Shown: positions 6,018 to 13,822 of the stretch, piece by piece | Layout: each line of letters starts with the position of its first letter | Numbering within the stretch: position 1 is the first letter of the stretch | Source: Firmicutes bacterium UBA1191 | GTDB taxonomy: Bacteria > Bacillota > Clostridia > Peptostreptococcales > Anaerovoracaceae | Length of the DNA stretch: 13,822 bases | Reading direction: 5' to 3' | Assembly: GCA_002310095.1 (NCBI GenBank) | Contig: DBYH01000003.1 | Location: 6,856-20,677, forward strand | The notes under the pieces: model-generated | Told to the model about the DNA's origin: nothing | Seen by the model: the letters and a program-made list of their open reading frames with translations, nothing else | Database searches by the model: none | Made by a program: the position numbers and the translations under genes

Positions 6018-6730
6018 GCCGGTTCTCCTTCCACGATCGATTCAACCAGTACGCCGGCTACCTGCCAGATGTCAGGATTCTCAGTGCCGACCGGAACCAG
6101 TTTTTCTGCTGCAATAACGGTATGATCGGACGCGCCTGCCATTACGATGTTGAAGTTCCTCGTCGCCTTGGAACACATGTAGTTGCCGAACTCGTCCGCC
6201 ATGGATGCTCTGATGAAGGAGTAATCCGCGTGAAGAGGTCTCTCAAAGAGGTACTTCTTGCCGTCGATTTCCATTACTTCCTTTTCTCTTCCCAGTTCAT
6301 CCAGGTTTGTCTCCATCGGTGTTCCGAGACCTACAGGTGTCAGTACTCCGCCAAGTCCGTAAGCCGCCGCTCTGATCTTCTCTGCCAGAGTTCCCTGTGG
6401 AACCAGAGTGTATGTCAGAGTTCCGTCAGCGAACTGCTCGTTCAGGCGAGGGTTAACGCCTACGTGTGACATGATAACGTGATCTACCATGTGGTTCTCG
6501 AGAAGCTTGCCGATTCCTCTCGGAGTTTTTCCTGCAAATTCTCCGGCTGGCTGGCCTTCCGCCAGACCGCCGTCATTGCCGATGACAGTCAGGTGCTTGA
6601 CGCCCTTTCTTACCAGCGCGTCCATAAGTACCTCAGGGGATCCTGTTCCCAGGAATCCGCCGACCATTATGGTCATGCCGTCCTGTACGCCTGCTACCGC
6701 CTCATCGGCTGATACGATTTTGTTGAACAT
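6005..6730 (-). CDS. atoD: Acetoacetate/butyryl-type CoA-transferase, subunit A
   Basis: 241 residues, slightly longer than the common 217-230 for AtoD/CtfA/ScoA. The N-terminal MFNKIVSADEAVAGVQDGM and the glycine-rich GGFLGTGSPE (24-33), expected to contact CoA, identify the alpha subunit. It pairs with the downstream subunit B gene, which it overlaps by 13 bases. A purine-rich site (GAAAGG) lies seven bases before the ATG. The 54 bases separating it from kamE hold a perfect extended -10 promoter element, so the transferase pair may be expressed beyond its share of the kam transcript. Confidence 0.9.
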   Translation of the reverse strand: MFNKIVSADEAVAGVQDGMTIMVGGFLGTGSPEVLMDALVRKGVKHLTVIGNDGGLAEGQPAGEFAGKTPRGIGKLLENHMVDHVIMSHVGVNPRLNEQFADGTLTYTLVPQGTLAEKIRAAAYGLGGVLTPVGLGTPMETNLDELGREKEVMEIDGKKYLFERPLHADYSFIRASMADEFGNYMCSKATRNFNIVMAGASDHTVIAAEKLVPVGTENPDIWQVAGVLVESIVEGEPAWQI

Positions 6731-6771
6731 TGCTTTACCTTTCTTGTATGCCTGCGTTATACGAACGATTT

Positions 6772-6780
6772 ATTATACCA
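6772..6780 (-). promoter_or_regulatory. Internal extended -10 promoter before atoD
   Basis: The minus strand reads TGGTATAAT, a perfect TGnTATAAT extended -10 box, ending 41 bases before the atoD start codon. No good -35 box is seen at the usual distance, but extended -10 promoters often do without one. The predicted transcription start is near 6765. Confidence 0.55.
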
Positions 6781-6784
6781 CAGA

Positions 6785-7558
6785 TCAGATCATATTTCTC
6801 TTAACTATTTCAGTCAGAACGAAGGACGCTACGTCTTCCGCGTACTTGTGCTGTCCGAATCCCGCGTCATAGCCCAGTTCCTGAGCCAGCTCGTGGGAGA
6901 TTCTCGGTCCGCCGCATACGAGGATGACCTTGTCTCTCATTCCTTCTGCTTCGAGAAGTTCAACCATGTTGGTCAGATTCTGAATGTGGATATCCTTCTG
7001 TGTTACAGTCTGTGACACGAGGATCGCGTCCGCCTTGAGTTCCTTTGCGTGAGCTATAAGGTCTTCATTCGGAACCTGTGATCCGTAGTTGTAAGCTTCG
7101 ATGCCTTCATATCTCTCGAGTCCGAAGTGGCCGTGGAAGCCCTTCATGTTCATGATGGCGTCGATACCTACAGTGTGAGCGTCAGTGCCTGTTGACGCGC
7201 CGACTATTACTACCGGTCTCTTGATGTTTTCCTTGATGTACTCCGCGCACTCAAGTCTGTCCATAACATCAACATCGACCTTGGCGACCTTGATGGTCGT
7301 GTAATCGACAGTGTGCTGGCACTTGCCGTAAACTACGAAGAATGTGTATTCCTTGGTCATAGCCTTGGAATAAACTACGTTCGGCTCGTCGAGGCCCATC
7401 TTCTTGGCCAGAATCTTGGCCGCTTCATTGGCTTCATCACCGTAAGGTACAGGAAGAGTGAACGCCACTTCCGTCATACCGTCGTTAAGCGTGTCGCCAT
7501 ATGGCTTTACTTTAGTCAGATCGATCTGAGCTACAGCTGTATTGCATTCTGCTGCCAT
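6785..7558 (-). CDS. kamE: Beta-lysine 5,6-aminomutase, beta (B12-binding) subunit
   Basis: 257 residues, as expected for KamE. The adenosylcobalamin-binding domain carries the base-off motif D126-A-H128-T-V-G131 (DxHxxG), whose histidine replaces the lower axial ligand of cobalamin. K139, eleven residues further, matches the spacing of the lysine known to hold PLP as a Schiff base in the clostridial enzyme (H133 and K144 there, from memory). With KamD it moves the terminal amino group of beta-lysine from C6 to C5, giving 3,5-diaminohexanoate. The start codon overlaps the kamD stop by one base (TAATG), consistent with a stoichiometric complex. All key residues are present and the gene looks intact. 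Confidence 0.96.
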   Translation of the reverse strand: MAAECNTAVAQIDLTKVKPYGDTLNDGMTEVAFTLPVPYGDEANEAAKILAKKMGLDEPNVVYSKAMTKEYTFFVVYGKCQHTVDYTTIKVAKVDVDVMDRLECAEYIKENIKRPVVIVGASTGTDAHTVGIDAIMNMKGFHGHFGLERYEGIEAYNYGSQVPNEDLIAHAKELKADAILVSQTVTQKDIHIQNLTNMVELLEAEGMRDKVILVCGGPRISHELAQELGYDAGFGQHKYAEDVASFVLTEIVKRNMI

Positions 7559-9114
7559 TATTCTACACCTCCTAACATCAGTGGAATGAACGGATTGAAG
7601 TAGTCGTCATCCTTGACGCATACGCCCGCGAGGCCCTTGCCTCCGTCACGAGGTCTCTTGACTCCGCCGAACTTGCCCTGCTCGATGGTGGAGAACAGTC
7701 CTTCTTCGACGATCTCCTCGAGGAGCTTGTCAGCCTTGTCGAGTACCAGCTGCGCTCTTGACTGGATGATTCCGCCTTCCTTGTAGTACACATCGCTTCC
7801 CAGGTCTCTCATGTTGTTGAAGATGTACTGAGCATTTTCAATTGAGAGATATCTGTCGTGCATGTGCGGCGTGTGAATAGCTTCTGTAAGCATACCGAGA
7901 AGCTGCAGGGACTGTCCGGACCAGATTGCTATGATGTTGAACAGCGCGTCCTGAACGTTGCCCTTGAAGATGTTTCCTGTCATGTACTTCGTCGGCGGCA
8001 TATACTTCAGAGGAGCGTTCGGGAAGATCTCCCTTGCCATGATTGCCTGAGCCAGTTCGTAGAGGAATCCGTTCTCGATGTCAGGATCCATTTCGAACGC
8101 GTGGCCGAGGCCCATCTGCTCTTCCTTTACGTTTGCCAGTACGGCGAACTGCTCGTTGATGAGCTGGGAAGCGAGAACTGTATGAGCGTTCTCAAACGCG
8201 TCGTCTGTAGTAAGATAGTTGTCCTCACCGGAGTTGAATATGATGTCGCAGTATCCGATGATGACTCTCGAGAAGAACTGGTCGACCAGAGTTCTCTGCA
8301 TGTTGATGTCTCTGAACAGGATTCCGTAGAGGGCGTCATTGAGCATGACGTCGAGTCTCTCGATTGCTCCCATAGCAGCGATCTCAGGCATGCACATTCC
8401 CGATGAGTAGTTGCAGAGTCTGATGTATCTTCCGACTTCTTCGCCTACCTCGTCGAGAGCTTTTCTCATGATTCTGAAGTTCTCCTGAGTTGCGTATGTT
8501 CCGCCGAAGCCTTCTGTCGTAGGTCCGTATGGCACGTAGTCGAGGAGTGACTGAGCGGTGGTTCTGATTACCGCGATGATGTCAGCTCCCTGACGGGCTG
8601 CCGCCTGAGCCTGAACGACGTCTTCGTAGATATTGCCTGTAGCAACGATTACATAGAGGTAAGGTCTTCTGCCTTCGCCTATCGTTGCAAGGTAGTTGTT
8701 TCTCTTTTCGGTCTGTGATCTGATGACCTTGAGCGCCGCCATAACCTTCGGCATGATCTTCTCTTCCGCTTCCTTTGCAGGAGCCAGCGGAAGCTTGGTG
8801 ATGTCGAGGTTTCCGGCCGCCATTTCCTCTGCGATCTCCTGAGGCTCTTTGCCTGTCTGGATCATCGCGTTTCCGATCCAGTAAGCAACTCCTCTCGGGA
8901 GGCCGCCCGCATCGAGGATCTGATCTACAACTACGTTAGGCAGTGGAGTGTCTACTTCATCGACACCGTCAACGCCCAGAAGTCTGAGTATGGTTCTCTC
9001 GGTGCTGACAGTAGTGTGTCTGTCGATGAATTCCTGCATGCTTTCAGCGATCTTTCTCGCGCTCGCTCTGGCATGATCGACCTGTTTAGGGTCCAGGTTA
9101 AGTTTACTTTCCAT
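7558..9114 (-). CDS. kamD: Beta-lysine 5,6-aminomutase, alpha subunit
   Basis: 518 residues, close to the known length of the alpha subunit. It forms the TIM-barrel part of the B12- and PLP-dependent mutase that partners KamE. The conserved central region includes TTEGFGGTYATQENFRIMRK, the CNYSSGMCMPEIA stretch and EEQMGLGHAFEMDP. The reaction is a radical 1,2-amino shift on beta-lysine (and D-lysine). AAAGGAG overlaps the kamC stop codon and lies seven bases before the ATG, a strong site that should give high expression although the preceding reactivase genes have weak sites. It is inactivated during turnover in studied homologues, which explains the two reactivase genes upstream in the same operon. 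Confidence 0.96.
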   Translation of the reverse strand: MESKLNLDPKQVDHARASARKIAESMQEFIDRHTTVSTERTILRLLGVDGVDEVDTPLPNVVVDQILDAGGLPRGVAYWIGNAMIQTGKEPQEIAEEMAAGNLDITKLPLAPAKEAEEKIMPKVMAALKVIRSQTEKRNNYLATIGEGRRPYLYVIVATGNIYEDVVQAQAAARQGADIIAVIRTTAQSLLDYVPYGPTTEGFGGTYATQENFRIMRKALDEVGEEVGRYIRLCNYSSGMCMPEIAAMGAIERLDVMLNDALYGILFRDINMQRTLVDQFFSRVIIGYCDIIFNSGEDNYLTTDDAFENAHTVLASQLINEQFAVLANVKEEQMGLGHAFEMDPDIENGFLYELAQAIMAREIFPNAPLKYMPPTKYMTGNIFKGNVQDALFNIIAIWSGQSLQLLGMLTEAIHTPHMHDRYLSIENAQYIFNNMRDLGSDVYYKEGGIIQSRAQLVLDKADKLLEEIVEEGLFSTIEQGKFGGVKRPRDGGKGLAGVCVKDDDYFNPFIPLMLGGVE

Positions 9115-9126
9115 CCTTTTTCTCCT

Positions 9127-10764
9127 TTAATCCAGGTATTGTTTTGCCTTGTCTATTATGCTTTTGTCGATGCCCAGCATTTTCGCGATGTTAAGGGCAT
9201 CCTTCGGAACTTCTCTGTTGTCGTCGACACGGGTGAGGCGGTAGTCCATGTATTTCTGAATGACGTTTATCCGCTCTCTCCTGTTTGCGTAACGAAGTTC
9301 CTTGTCGAGTCTGTCAAAGTCTGCATTAGCGAGACCCGTTACCTGCATGTTCACAACATCCCTGTCCTCGGTCACCGCCTCGAAGTGAGTGGTAATCAGC
9401 GAGATGTAAGGCTGCTGCTTCAGGTAGTCCGTAATGCTCTTTGTAAGCGCCAGTCCTTCAACCGGATTGGTCCCGCTCGCTATCTCGTCTATGAGAAGCA
9501 AAGACCTGTCGCGGCTGTTGTCCATCATTTCCTTGAGCTCCTCCATTTCACTTCCGAAGCTCGAGAGTCCCCTTTCGATGGACTGACTGTCGCCTATGAG
9601 GATCTGCATGAAGTTGGAAAGGCCGATGCGCGCGCTGGCCGCTGGTACAAAGTATCCGTACTGGGCCATTATGGCGATCATGCCAACCAGCTTAAGAGAA
9701 ACAGTTTTTCCGCCCATATTTGCTCCTGTGATGCATGTGACGCCCTGTCTCAGAGAGAGGCTTACCGGGCAGTACTCCCCGCCCTTCTTCCTGATTATCT
9801 CTTCGACCTGAAGGTGTCTTCCGTCGGTGAACTCGACTACGTGCTCTTTGGTGATCTGAGGTTTCACGCAGTTGGTTCTGGCGGCAAGCAGCGCTTTCGC
9901 CAGCGTAATGTCGAGTCTTCCGATTCTCTCGCATCCGTCAAGGAGCACTTCCTCCCACTTGTGGATCTCCTGTGACAGTTCCTCCCTGACCTTCAGTTCC
10001 TCTTCCTCGATCTCGGCGACAATCTCATCCATCTTCTTCTGCAGCAGGTTGTCGCCTTCTGTCGGCGCGAGGGTGAAGGTAACAGACATATAATCTTCCT
10101 CCGATTTCACCAGCTCGGAGATCTCTTCAATCATTTTCATACGCTCTGAGTCGCTTTTCGATACCGTGATATCGAATTTCGGCGTCAGACTCAGGCCCGT
10201 AGAGGCCAGCAGGTCGCTCTTTCTCTTTTTCTTTTCCTTCCGGCTTTCACGCTCCAGCTCCTTCTTTTCGGCACGCAGCTGCGCGAGCCTTTCGGAGAAT
10301 GAGTCGTAGATGTAGAAGGTGTTGAGCCTGTCTTTGCCCGGGTCCAGAATATCCAGAAGATCCGTAATGTCTCCCGGAACGAACTCTTCAGGCAAAAGCA
10401 CCCTATCCGCTGTTTTCCTGACCTTGTCGATCAGCAGCAACAGACTCTTGATTTCAAAGATTTCGACGACGGACAGCGCCGCGTTGGCGCTTCTTTCAAT
10501 GGTGAAAGAATTGTCCTTCATCATCATGAACGTTTCCTGCAGAACGCTTATCTCGCGTTCATTGGCAGCCGCTATGTCCAGCATTCTCTGCACGCGCTCG
10601 AGCTCAGCCTCCAGTTCTTCCTCCTGTCCGGGGAAGTACGGCTTCTGCTCTTTGATGATCCTTGTGCCGAACGGTGTAAGCAGATTAAGCGCGCCTACAA
10701 CATAATCCAGCCCTGTCTCACTGCGTGTTTTTCTGTTTGCAAGTCTCTTTGCGTTTTCACTCAT
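9127..10764 (-). CDS. kamC: MutS-like ATPase, putative lysine 5,6-aminomutase reactivase
   Basis: 545 residues from the chosen ATG. The C-terminal half is a MutS-type ABC ATPase: Walker A GANMGGKT (347-354), signature-like SSFGSEMEEL (401-410), Walker B LLLIDEIASGT (422-432) and switch histidine H460 in LITTHF. The N-terminal half is mostly helical and charged, with a basic patch RKEKKKRKSD (175-184) and a likely coiled coil at 240-275, resembling the MutS core and clamp; there is no mismatch-recognition domain and no Smr domain. Its fixed place in kam clusters and the public name 'reactivase ATPase KamC' suggest that it uses ATP to exchange damaged cobalamin on KamDE; I know of no direct structural proof. 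The reading frame stays open to 10947, but that extension overlaps kamB, and the ATG at 10764, five bases after the kamB stop, is preferred despite a weak ribosome binding site. Confidence 0.9.
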   Translation of the reverse strand: MSENAKRLANRKTRSETGLDYVVGALNLLTPFGTRIIKEQKPYFPGQEEELEAELERVQRMLDIAAANEREISVLQETFMMMKDNSFTIERSANAALSVVEIFEIKSLLLLIDKVRKTADRVLLPEEFVPGDITDLLDILDPGKDRLNTFYIYDSFSERLAQLRAEKKELERESRKEKKKRKSDLLASTGLSLTPKFDITVSKSDSERMKMIEEISELVKSEEDYMSVTFTLAPTEGDNLLQKKMDEIVAEIEEEELKVREELSQEIHKWEEVLLDGCERIGRLDITLAKALLAARTNCVKPQITKEHVVEFTDGRHLQVEEIIRKKGGEYCPVSLSLRQGVTCITGANMGGKTVSLKLVGMIAIMAQYGYFVPAASARIGLSNFMQILIGDSQSIERGLSSFGSEMEELKEMMDNSRDRSLLLIDEIASGTNPVEGLALTKSITDYLKQQPYISLITTHFEAVTEDRDVVNMQVTGLANADFDRLDKELRYANRRERINVIQKYMDYRLTRVDDNREVPKDALNIAKMLGIDKSIIDKAKQYLD

Positions 10765-10769
10765 GTCTT

Positions 10770-11789
10770 CTATCCCATCATTACGTCGATGACGGGAATA
10801 TTCGGCACTGCCTTCTGCATTGCGTCTGCCATTTCTCCGTGATCGAATGAATATCCTGCAGGACTCGTCGGGTTGACGGTTATTGCTGCCACTGTTATGT
10901 TCTCGAGGACCTCGACCCTGAGGCCGTATTTCCTCATCTTGCCCCACGTAGCCTTGTCTATGAAGATCTTCGTAGGGTCTCTCAGAACGAACGTGGTGGT
11001 TTTGAGTTTCCGCCGGTCGATATCGGCCACGACACTTTGGGTGAACGCACCCGGCACGAAAACGTGCGTGACCTTGTCATCAATCGCGTTATCAAGGAGT
11101 TTACCCGATCCGAGTCCCGTAGTTATATTCAATTGAACGGCTTCGCCGTCTCTTACTGTAAAAACACGATCACTATCCGCGTGCTCTTCTATTATTCTCC
11201 TCTCCATCCCTTCTTCGAGGATCGGCAGGCTGTAGAGTTCAACAGTGTGAGCCGTCTCTTCCACGACCTTGTTCAGTTTCCTCGATAAAACCGCTCCGGT
11301 GGAAAGGATTATCGCATCTGAGATGTCCGGTGCTGCGATCGACTTTCGATCGATCGCACCGTCAATCAGCACCAGATCAGCTCCAAGAGCAAGCATTTCT
11401 TCGCACATCTGTATGTGCTGGGCGTTGATTACAGGCCCTGCCACCTGGACGTATCCGGCGTCGGCCACTCTGCAGAGCATTAGCTGCCCGAGAGCGGTTC
11501 CGTATTCGGTCATCCTGAGGATCTCGAGTCCCGCATCCGCCAGAGCATACAGCTGCTTAGGCACCGATACGATAGTGTCTGTATCCAGAAAAATTCTGGG
11601 TTTGTCTGTGCCTGTTACAATATCAGTTCCCTCTCCATCTCTTCCTGTGGATGTGACTCCGAGCGTCAGGCCTTCGTCCATCGCTTCCTCGATAAGATAA
11701 TTGAGGGCGGTGGTCTTTCCCGCGTTCTTCGCCATTCCTACGATGGAGATTCGTTTGTAGTTTTCAGATAGTTTTTGCAGCAGGCACAT
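10770..11789 (-). CDS. kamB: P-loop protein, putative lysine 5,6-aminomutase reactivase subunit
   Basis: 339 residues. A Walker A motif GMAKNAGKT (18-26) near the N-terminus and a Walker B-like strand LVLIDGAIDRKS (139-150) mark a SIMIBI-type P-loop NTPase fold similar to small accessory GTPases and cobyrinate-type enzymes. It is found beside kamC in lysine-fermentation clusters and is named a reactivase subunit in public annotation; it may partner KamC in restoring the B12 mutase. That role is inferred from context. The ATG lies ten bases after the kamA stop with no good Shine-Dalgarno sequence, suggesting translation coupled to kamA and a lower yield than the enzymes on either side. Confidence 0.88.
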   Translation of the reverse strand: MCLLQKLSENYKRISIVGMAKNAGKTTALNYLIEEAMDEGLTLGVTSTGRDGEGTDIVTGTDKPRIFLDTDTIVSVPKQLYALADAGLEILRMTEYGTALGQLMLCRVADAGYVQVAGPVINAQHIQMCEEMLALGADLVLIDGAIDRKSIAAPDISDAIILSTGAVLSRKLNKVVEETAHTVELYSLPILEEGMERRIIEEHADSDRVFTVRDGEAVQLNITTGLGSGKLLDNAIDDKVTHVFVPGAFTQSVVADIDRRKLKTTTFVLRDPTKIFIDKATWGKMRKYGLRVEVLENITVAAITVNPTSPAGYSFDHGEMADAMQKAVPNIPVIDVMMG

Positions 11790-11799
11790 GTTGACTTAA

Positions 11800-13059
11800 T
11801 TATTTCTTGTTTCTTTCGTGTCTGAGCAGGTGAGCCGGCTCCATGGACATTCTCTCGCCCTGTGCCAGTCCCGCGACACCTTCATAGTGATATTCTTCTA
11901 CGTTCTTGCAGTTCTCATAGCTGCACTGCAGCTTAGGAAGCATTGTAGGCTCTGTGTAAGTAGTGATAACGCCTTCGTAGTTTCTCAGGATAACCTTGTC
12001 CGGAGTCTGTGAAATTACATACTGAGGCATTACAGGAGTCTTGCCGCCGCCGCCAGGAGCGTCAACTACGAATGTAGGTACTGCATAACCTGAAGTGTGT
12101 CCTCTGAGTCCTTCGATGATTTCGATACCCTTTGATACAGGTGTTCTGAAGTGTTCGATACCCAGTGACAGGTCGCACTGATAAATGTAGTACGGACGAA
12201 CTCTGTTCTTGCAGCAGAGGTGTACCAGGTTTCTCATTACATGAACGTCATCGTTAACTCCTCTGAGGAGTACTGACTGGTTTCCGAGAGGAATACCTGC
12301 GTCAGCCAGCTTTCTGCAAGCTTCTGCTGATTCAGGTGTGAATTCCTTAGGATGGTTGAAGTGAGTGTTCAGCCAGATTGGGTGATACTTCTTCAGCATG
12401 TCAACCAGCTCGTCAGTGATTCTCTGCGGCATAACTACAGGAGTTCTTGATCCGATTCTTACGATCTCAACGTGGTCGATCTTTCTCAGCTCGCTGATGA
12501 TGTACTCGAGAACGTCAGTCTCTACGCAGAGAGCGTCTCCGCCTGAAAGCAGAACGTCTCTTACAACAGGAGTTCTCTTGATGTAGTCGATGCAAGCGTT
12601 GATGTCTTCCATGCTTCTAGCGCCGTCAGTTTCGCCTGCCAGTCTTCTTCTGGTGCAGTGTCTGCAGTACATTGAACACTGGTCAGTGATCAGGAACAGA
12701 ACTCTGTCAGGGTATCTGTGAGTAAGTCCAGGTGCCGGTGAGTCTTCGTCCTCATGGAGAGGGTCGAGCATGTCGGCTTCGCCTCTGTGAGTCTCAGCCA
12801 GCGTAGGAACAGCCTGCATTCTTACAGGGCAGCTAGGATCATCAGGATCCATCAGTGAAGCGTAGTAAGGAGTGATTCCAACTCTGAATCCGTCCATAAC
12901 CTTCTTGATGTCTTCCTCTTCCTGCGGAGTAAGGTTTACAACCGCCTTGATCTGCTCAACAGTGCTGAGTCTGTTGGCTACCTGCCAGTGCCAGTCGTTC
13001 CACTGTTCATCTGTTACATCCTTGAAAAGAGGGATGTCTTTCCAGTTTCTAATAGCCAT
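11800..13059 (-). CDS. kamA: L-lysine 2,3-aminomutase
   Basis: 419 residues, the standard length. It converts L-lysine to L-beta-lysine, the first committed step of the pathway, by radical SAM chemistry with PLP. The [4Fe-4S] motif is C128-SMY-C132-RH-C135; K340 in PGGGGKTPVMP is the PLP lysine; D296 (QCDLSLG) and D333 (VVDAPGG) match the aspartates that bind the lysine amino group in the Clostridium subterminale enzyme. The structural zinc site looks altered: the cysteine of the family's GVNDC is D271 here, and the C-terminal CxCxxC is replaced by C379-SYEN-C384. AAAAGGAG lies eight bases before the ATG, a strong site. The gene sits 40 bases after kdd and heads the kamABCDE block. Confidence 0.97.
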   Translation of the reverse strand: MAIRNWKDIPLFKDVTDEQWNDWHWQVANRLSTVEQIKAVVNLTPQEEEDIKKVMDGFRVGITPYYASLMDPDDPSCPVRMQAVPTLAETHRGEADMLDPLHEDEDSPAPGLTHRYPDRVLFLITDQCSMYCRHCTRRRLAGETDGARSMEDINACIDYIKRTPVVRDVLLSGGDALCVETDVLEYIISELRKIDHVEIVRIGSRTPVVMPQRITDELVDMLKKYHPIWLNTHFNHPKEFTPESAEACRKLADAGIPLGNQSVLLRGVNDDVHVMRNLVHLCCKNRVRPYYIYQCDLSLGIEHFRTPVSKGIEIIEGLRGHTSGYAVPTFVVDAPGGGGKTPVMPQYVISQTPDKVILRNYEGVITTYTEPTMLPKLQCSYENCKNVEEYHYEGVAGLAQGERMSMEPAHLLRHERNKK

Positions 13060-13099
13060 TTAATTTCTCCTTTTCATCTCATGATTTATACGGGAATGA

Positions 13100-13822
13100 T
13101 TATGCATACATTTCTTCGAAGAGCTTTCTGAGACCTTCATGCTCTCTCAGCTCCTGAAGAGTGATTTCTGCGTGGCCCTTAGTGTAGCCGTTGCCGACGA
13201 TCATGTTTACGTCCTTGCCAACGCCCTCTGCTCCCAGAGCAGCCTTTGTGAAGCTTGTAGCCATTGAGAAGAAGTATACTGTTCCGTCGTCCTTGCAGCT
13301 GAGGATGGAGCCCATCTCAGTGTTCTCGATGGATACGCAGTTGATTACTACGTCGTACAGTTCGCCGTTGGTCAGCTCCATGGCCTTCTCATACATTCCT
13401 ACTGCGTCAGCAGCGTCCATGTGGAAGTACTCGTCCGCCAGGTCGAGAGCTCTTGCTCTGTCTTCTGACTTCTGTGAACCTGCAGCGCATACTACCAGAC
13501 CGGTAACGCCGGCTCTCTTCTTTGCTTCGTAGAGGCAGAGCAGACCTGACTTGCCGCCGCCGCCGATTACGAGGACCTTCTGTCCCTGCTGTACCAGCTT
13601 GCCTGTCTGAGCAGGAGCTCCGGCAACGTCCAGTGCTGAAAGAGCAAGACCTTCTGGCATGTCGTCAGGAAGCTTAGCATAGATTCCGCTCTGGAACAGG
13701 ATAGCCTGTCCGGTGATGTCAACCTGGTCGATTGCAGGTCTCATCTCGTGGATCTCTTCGATTACCAGTGGTGTCAGTGACAGTGATACCAGAGTAGCGA
13801 TCTTGTCGCCAACCTTCAGGTC
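13100..13822 (-). CDS. kdd: L-erythro-3,5-diaminohexanoate dehydrogenase (5' end outside window)
   Basis: Partial: 240 C-terminal residues of an enzyme usually about 345 long. The frame is open to the right edge, so the N-terminus lies beyond it. The NAD(P)-binding Rossmann motif VLVIGGGGKSGLLCLYEAKK is clear, with a later VINCVSIENTEMG strand-loop typical of medium-chain-like dehydrogenases. The enzyme removes the 3-amino group of 3,5-diaminohexanoate by oxidation, giving 3-keto-5-aminohexanoate, which Kce then cleaves with acetyl-CoA. Kdd is a family with few look-alikes, and the position directly before kamA supports it. An internal ATG at 13744 is not the start, because matching sequence (DLKVGDKIATLVSLSLTPL) continues upstream of it. 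Confidence 0.93.
   Translation of the reverse strand, partial: DLKVGDKIATLVSLSLTPLVIEEIHEMRPAIDQVDITGQAILFQSGIYAKLPDDMPEGLALSALDVAGAPAQTGKLVQQGQKVLVIGGGGKSGLLCLYEAKKRAGVTGLVVCAAGSQKSEDRARALDLADEYFHMDAADAVGMYEKAMELTNGELYDVVINCVSIENTEMGSILSCKDDGTVYFFSMATSFTKAALGAEGVGKDVNMIVGNGYTKGHAEITLQELREHEGLRKLFEEMYA

Noticed and set aside
9016..9975. 319-codon open frame on the plus strand
   Set aside because: It is antisense to kamC and the start of kamD. Both of those have strong motifs, and the shadow has none.
10765..10947. 61-codon N-terminal extension of KamC
   Set aside because: It lies in a different frame of kamB, has a composition unlike the rest of KamC, and a suitable ATG is found five bases after the kamB stop.
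1..13822. tRNA/rRNA genes, CRISPR arrays, insertion sequences or phage genes
   Set aside because: No repeated spacer pattern, transposase or integrase motif, terminal inverted repeats or tRNA-like cloverleaf was found by eye; the window is almost fully covered by metabolic and regulatory genes.

Overview
The window looks like a piece of chromosome from an anaerobic, amino-acid-fermenting Clostridia-type Firmicute of moderate GC. The evidence is a near-complete lysine-to-butyrate/acetate fermentation operon, strong AGGAGG-type ribosome binding sites, and oxygen-sensitive enzymes (radical SAM, B12 and ferredoxin-type iron-sulfur proteins). A member of the Eubacteriales family XIII / Anaerovoracaceae group would fit, but that placement is inference only.

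Right part (5361-13822, all minus strand, so read right to left): kdd (5' end outside the window), kamA, kamB, kamC, kamD, kamE, then the two subunits of a CoA-transferase (atoD, atoA). From kdd to kamE the genes overlap or are separated by at most 40 bases and look like one operon. KamA makes beta-lysine from lysine. KamD/KamE (B12 and PLP) make 3,5-diaminohexanoate. Kdd oxidatively deaminates it. The CoA-transferase handles the acetoacetate/butyryl-CoA exchange at the end. KamB and KamC (a P-loop protein and a MutS-like ATPase) are thought to reactivate the B12 mutase. The cleavage enzyme Kce and the lyase Kal are not in the window. A perfect extended -10 element between kamE and atoD suggests the transferase pair also has its own promoter. 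A hairpin terminator at 5307-5336 ends this unit.

Middle (4504-5360): a plus-strand NimA-like flavin-fold protein stands alone. It is convergent with the ato genes across a terminator that should work in both directions. Its 252-base upstream region, shared with the divergent miaB, holds a good promoter followed at once by a perfect 14-base palindrome and then a small hairpin.

Left part (1-4503, minus strand): miaB (tRNA methylthiotransferase with an unusual Ala-rich linker), a LacI-family regulator and a PreA/DHOD-like flavoprotein with two ferredoxin-type clusters are translationally coupled (ATGA and TGATG overlaps). After a 153-base gap comes an M20-family N-carbamoyl-amino-acid hydrolase that runs off the left edge. 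The gap holds a promoter with a LacI-type operator just downstream of the predicted start point, so the nearby LacI protein probably controls the hydrolase. The flavoprotein resembles the pyrimidine-reducing enzyme PreA but has lost the catalytic cysteine. What this regulator/flavoprotein/hydrolase unit acts on is the least explained question in the window.
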